The notes beneath the pieces were generated by a model. The model was not told the DNA's origin and searched no databases. It saw nothing but the letters and a program-made list of their open reading frames with translations. From positions 121,897-185,896 of the forward strand of contig JXTB01000033.1 of assembly GCA_002914805.1 (NCBI GenBank): DNA of 64,000 nt, read 5' to 3'. Made by a program: the position numbers and the translations under genes. Shown here piece after piece: positions 62,731 to 64,000 of the stretch (positions are counted from its first letter, which is position 1; each line of letters begins with the position of its first letter). Origin of the DNA: Parasponia andersonii (taxonomy: Eukaryota > Streptophyta > Magnoliopsida > Rosales > Cannabaceae).

Positions 62731-64000
62731 TAAGGGGTGACAATTCGTGTTACCGTGTCGTAATCGTGTCGTGTAGAGACACATAAATAATGAGAATATA
62801 CTAAATTTGAACACGACACGTTTAATAATCATGTCACCATGTATAAATCCGTACACGACCTACTAAATTAGTAGGTCACCCATAACATGACACATTTAAT
62901 ACGATATTTATACGGGTCATATTCAAGTCGTGTATAACTATATTAATTTGTTTACCATCTAACTTATTAAATGAATCAAATAACCTGTTAAAGTTAATTA
63001 GGTCCCACATAGGTTAACCTGTCACAATTATTAACCTATTAAGCTTAACAAGTTGACCTATTTTTACATTTCCAATATAACCTGATACAATCTAATTAAC
63101 CACTTCAGATTTCCGGTAACACTGAATTAACATAATTTTTTTTAATACAATATAACTAACAAGACCACAAGATATATAAGCAATCAAACGAAAAATATAG
63201 TCTAAATTCTCCAACACACATAACATAATATTGTCTCAACAATCTAAATAAACATAAAAATAAAGTTTCAACACGCATATGAGCTCTGACATAACAGAAT
63301 CTCAAAGATCCAAACCAAAATAGGAAACACACAAATAAGTTCATAACATAAGTAAACATAAGTCTCAATACACTGACACACATAACATATGACAAACATA
63401 AGTCTCATCACATAAAATGAAATAAGCAATAACTTCAAACTCTAACAGAATTTGAGCAAGTTGTTGAGAATAGCTCCTCTTTATTTATGCTCATCTTGAA
63501 AATATCTTGAGTAACATCATCCAAGTCATCTTCAAATTTATCTACATCAAATAGTCAAACAAAATAATAAAATTAGCATAGGCAAACTAATAAAAATATT
63601 AAATTTTGGACAGAAAAAAAAAAGAGATAATAATTTAACTATTATCTCTATGTATCCAATCTCTTCAGCAAATAATTACCTCCACTGTGTTAGGTTAAAA
63701 TGAGGTACGATATTGATCAAGCACACACTCCCTACACTAAATGAAGCTTCAGTAGAAACATGAATGCTCAGGATGTCACGAGTCATAGTAGCAAGTTCTG
63801 GATAATGGAATTGATTAGACTTCTAAAAAGCTAGGACGTCTAACTTTATATTCCGAGCCATCCTTGGCTCATCTAAGTAGAGCTCCAATTGAGATTTTTA
63901 TATAGAGTTGCTCAATTCGTCACTTGACATATCATCAAATTCCTATATCACAAAATATTGAACATACATTAAAAACAAAGAAAGAATAAATGGATAAAAT
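62731..64000 (-). mobile_element. 3' part of a hAT transposon with broken transposase
   Basis: The left terminus AAGGGGTGACAATTCGTG is a hAT-like end, followed by a subterminal zone dense in CGTGTCG and GACACG motifs. At about 63960-63680 the minus strand encodes the hAT dimerisation domain: KSQLELYLDEPRMARNIKLD, FHYPELATMTRDILSIHVST and EASFSVGS. Only remnants follow where the family has SAFSTGGR and the C-terminal Leu-rich segment, and stops occur inside. The rest of the element lies beyond the right edge. Confidence 0.75.

Overview
This is nuclear DNA of a flowering plant, most likely a eudicot. It carries multi-exon genes with GT-AG introns, AT-rich intergenic DNA and plant-type transposable elements (a Ty3/gypsy Tat-like element, an L1-like LINE with an RNase H domain, hAT and Mutator-like MITEs). 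There are assembly gaps at 19130-19879 and a few single Ns. I cannot name the species.

Four protein-coding genes could be modelled exon by exon, and each model keeps one open frame across all splice junctions. They are: (1) the N-terminal 236 codons of a DUSP-domain ubiquitin-specific protease of the UBP9/10/11 type (minus, 982-4313, running off the left edge); (2) a 1139-residue PHD-finger protein (minus, 7796-14308); (3) a 402-residue PABP-interacting CID protein with a PAM2 motif and two RRMs (plus, 39524-44645); (4) a 396-residue zinc-dependent alcohol dehydrogenase-like enzyme (minus, 45827-50532). From memory, Arabidopsis keeps the same set together on chromosome 1 (ADH-like At1g32780, CID11 At1g32790, PHD At1g32810, UBP11 At1g32850) and partly on chromosome 4 (UBP9/UBP10, At4g10600, CID12 At4g10610). 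If so, this is a conserved gene block.

The block has been stretched by repeats. Between the PHD and CID genes lie about 24 kb: a decayed 75-bp tandem array (15590-16125), an LTR flanked by the target duplication GATAG with a gap inside it (18687-20838), and a 12.4-kb degenerate Tat-lineage element (23708-36067). That element has gag, protease, RT, two RNase H domains, integrase, two tandem arrays and a long antisense ORF before the 3' LTR. Right of the ADH gene are a probable solo LTR flanked by CATAT (50869-53325) with a MITE nested in it, a dead LINE (about 54676-59331), a long-TIR MITE, a hAT-type MITE with an 8-bp target duplication, and the 3' part of a hAT transposon running off the right edge.

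A decayed tRNA-Gly gene lies just beyond the 3' end of the PHD gene. I found no clearly novel protein system. The most informative signals are the conserved gene block, the stop-codon pattern in the Tat element (nearly all explainable by C-to-T decay, as expected after DNA methylation), the nested insertions that can be ordered in time, and the unexplained 75-bp array.
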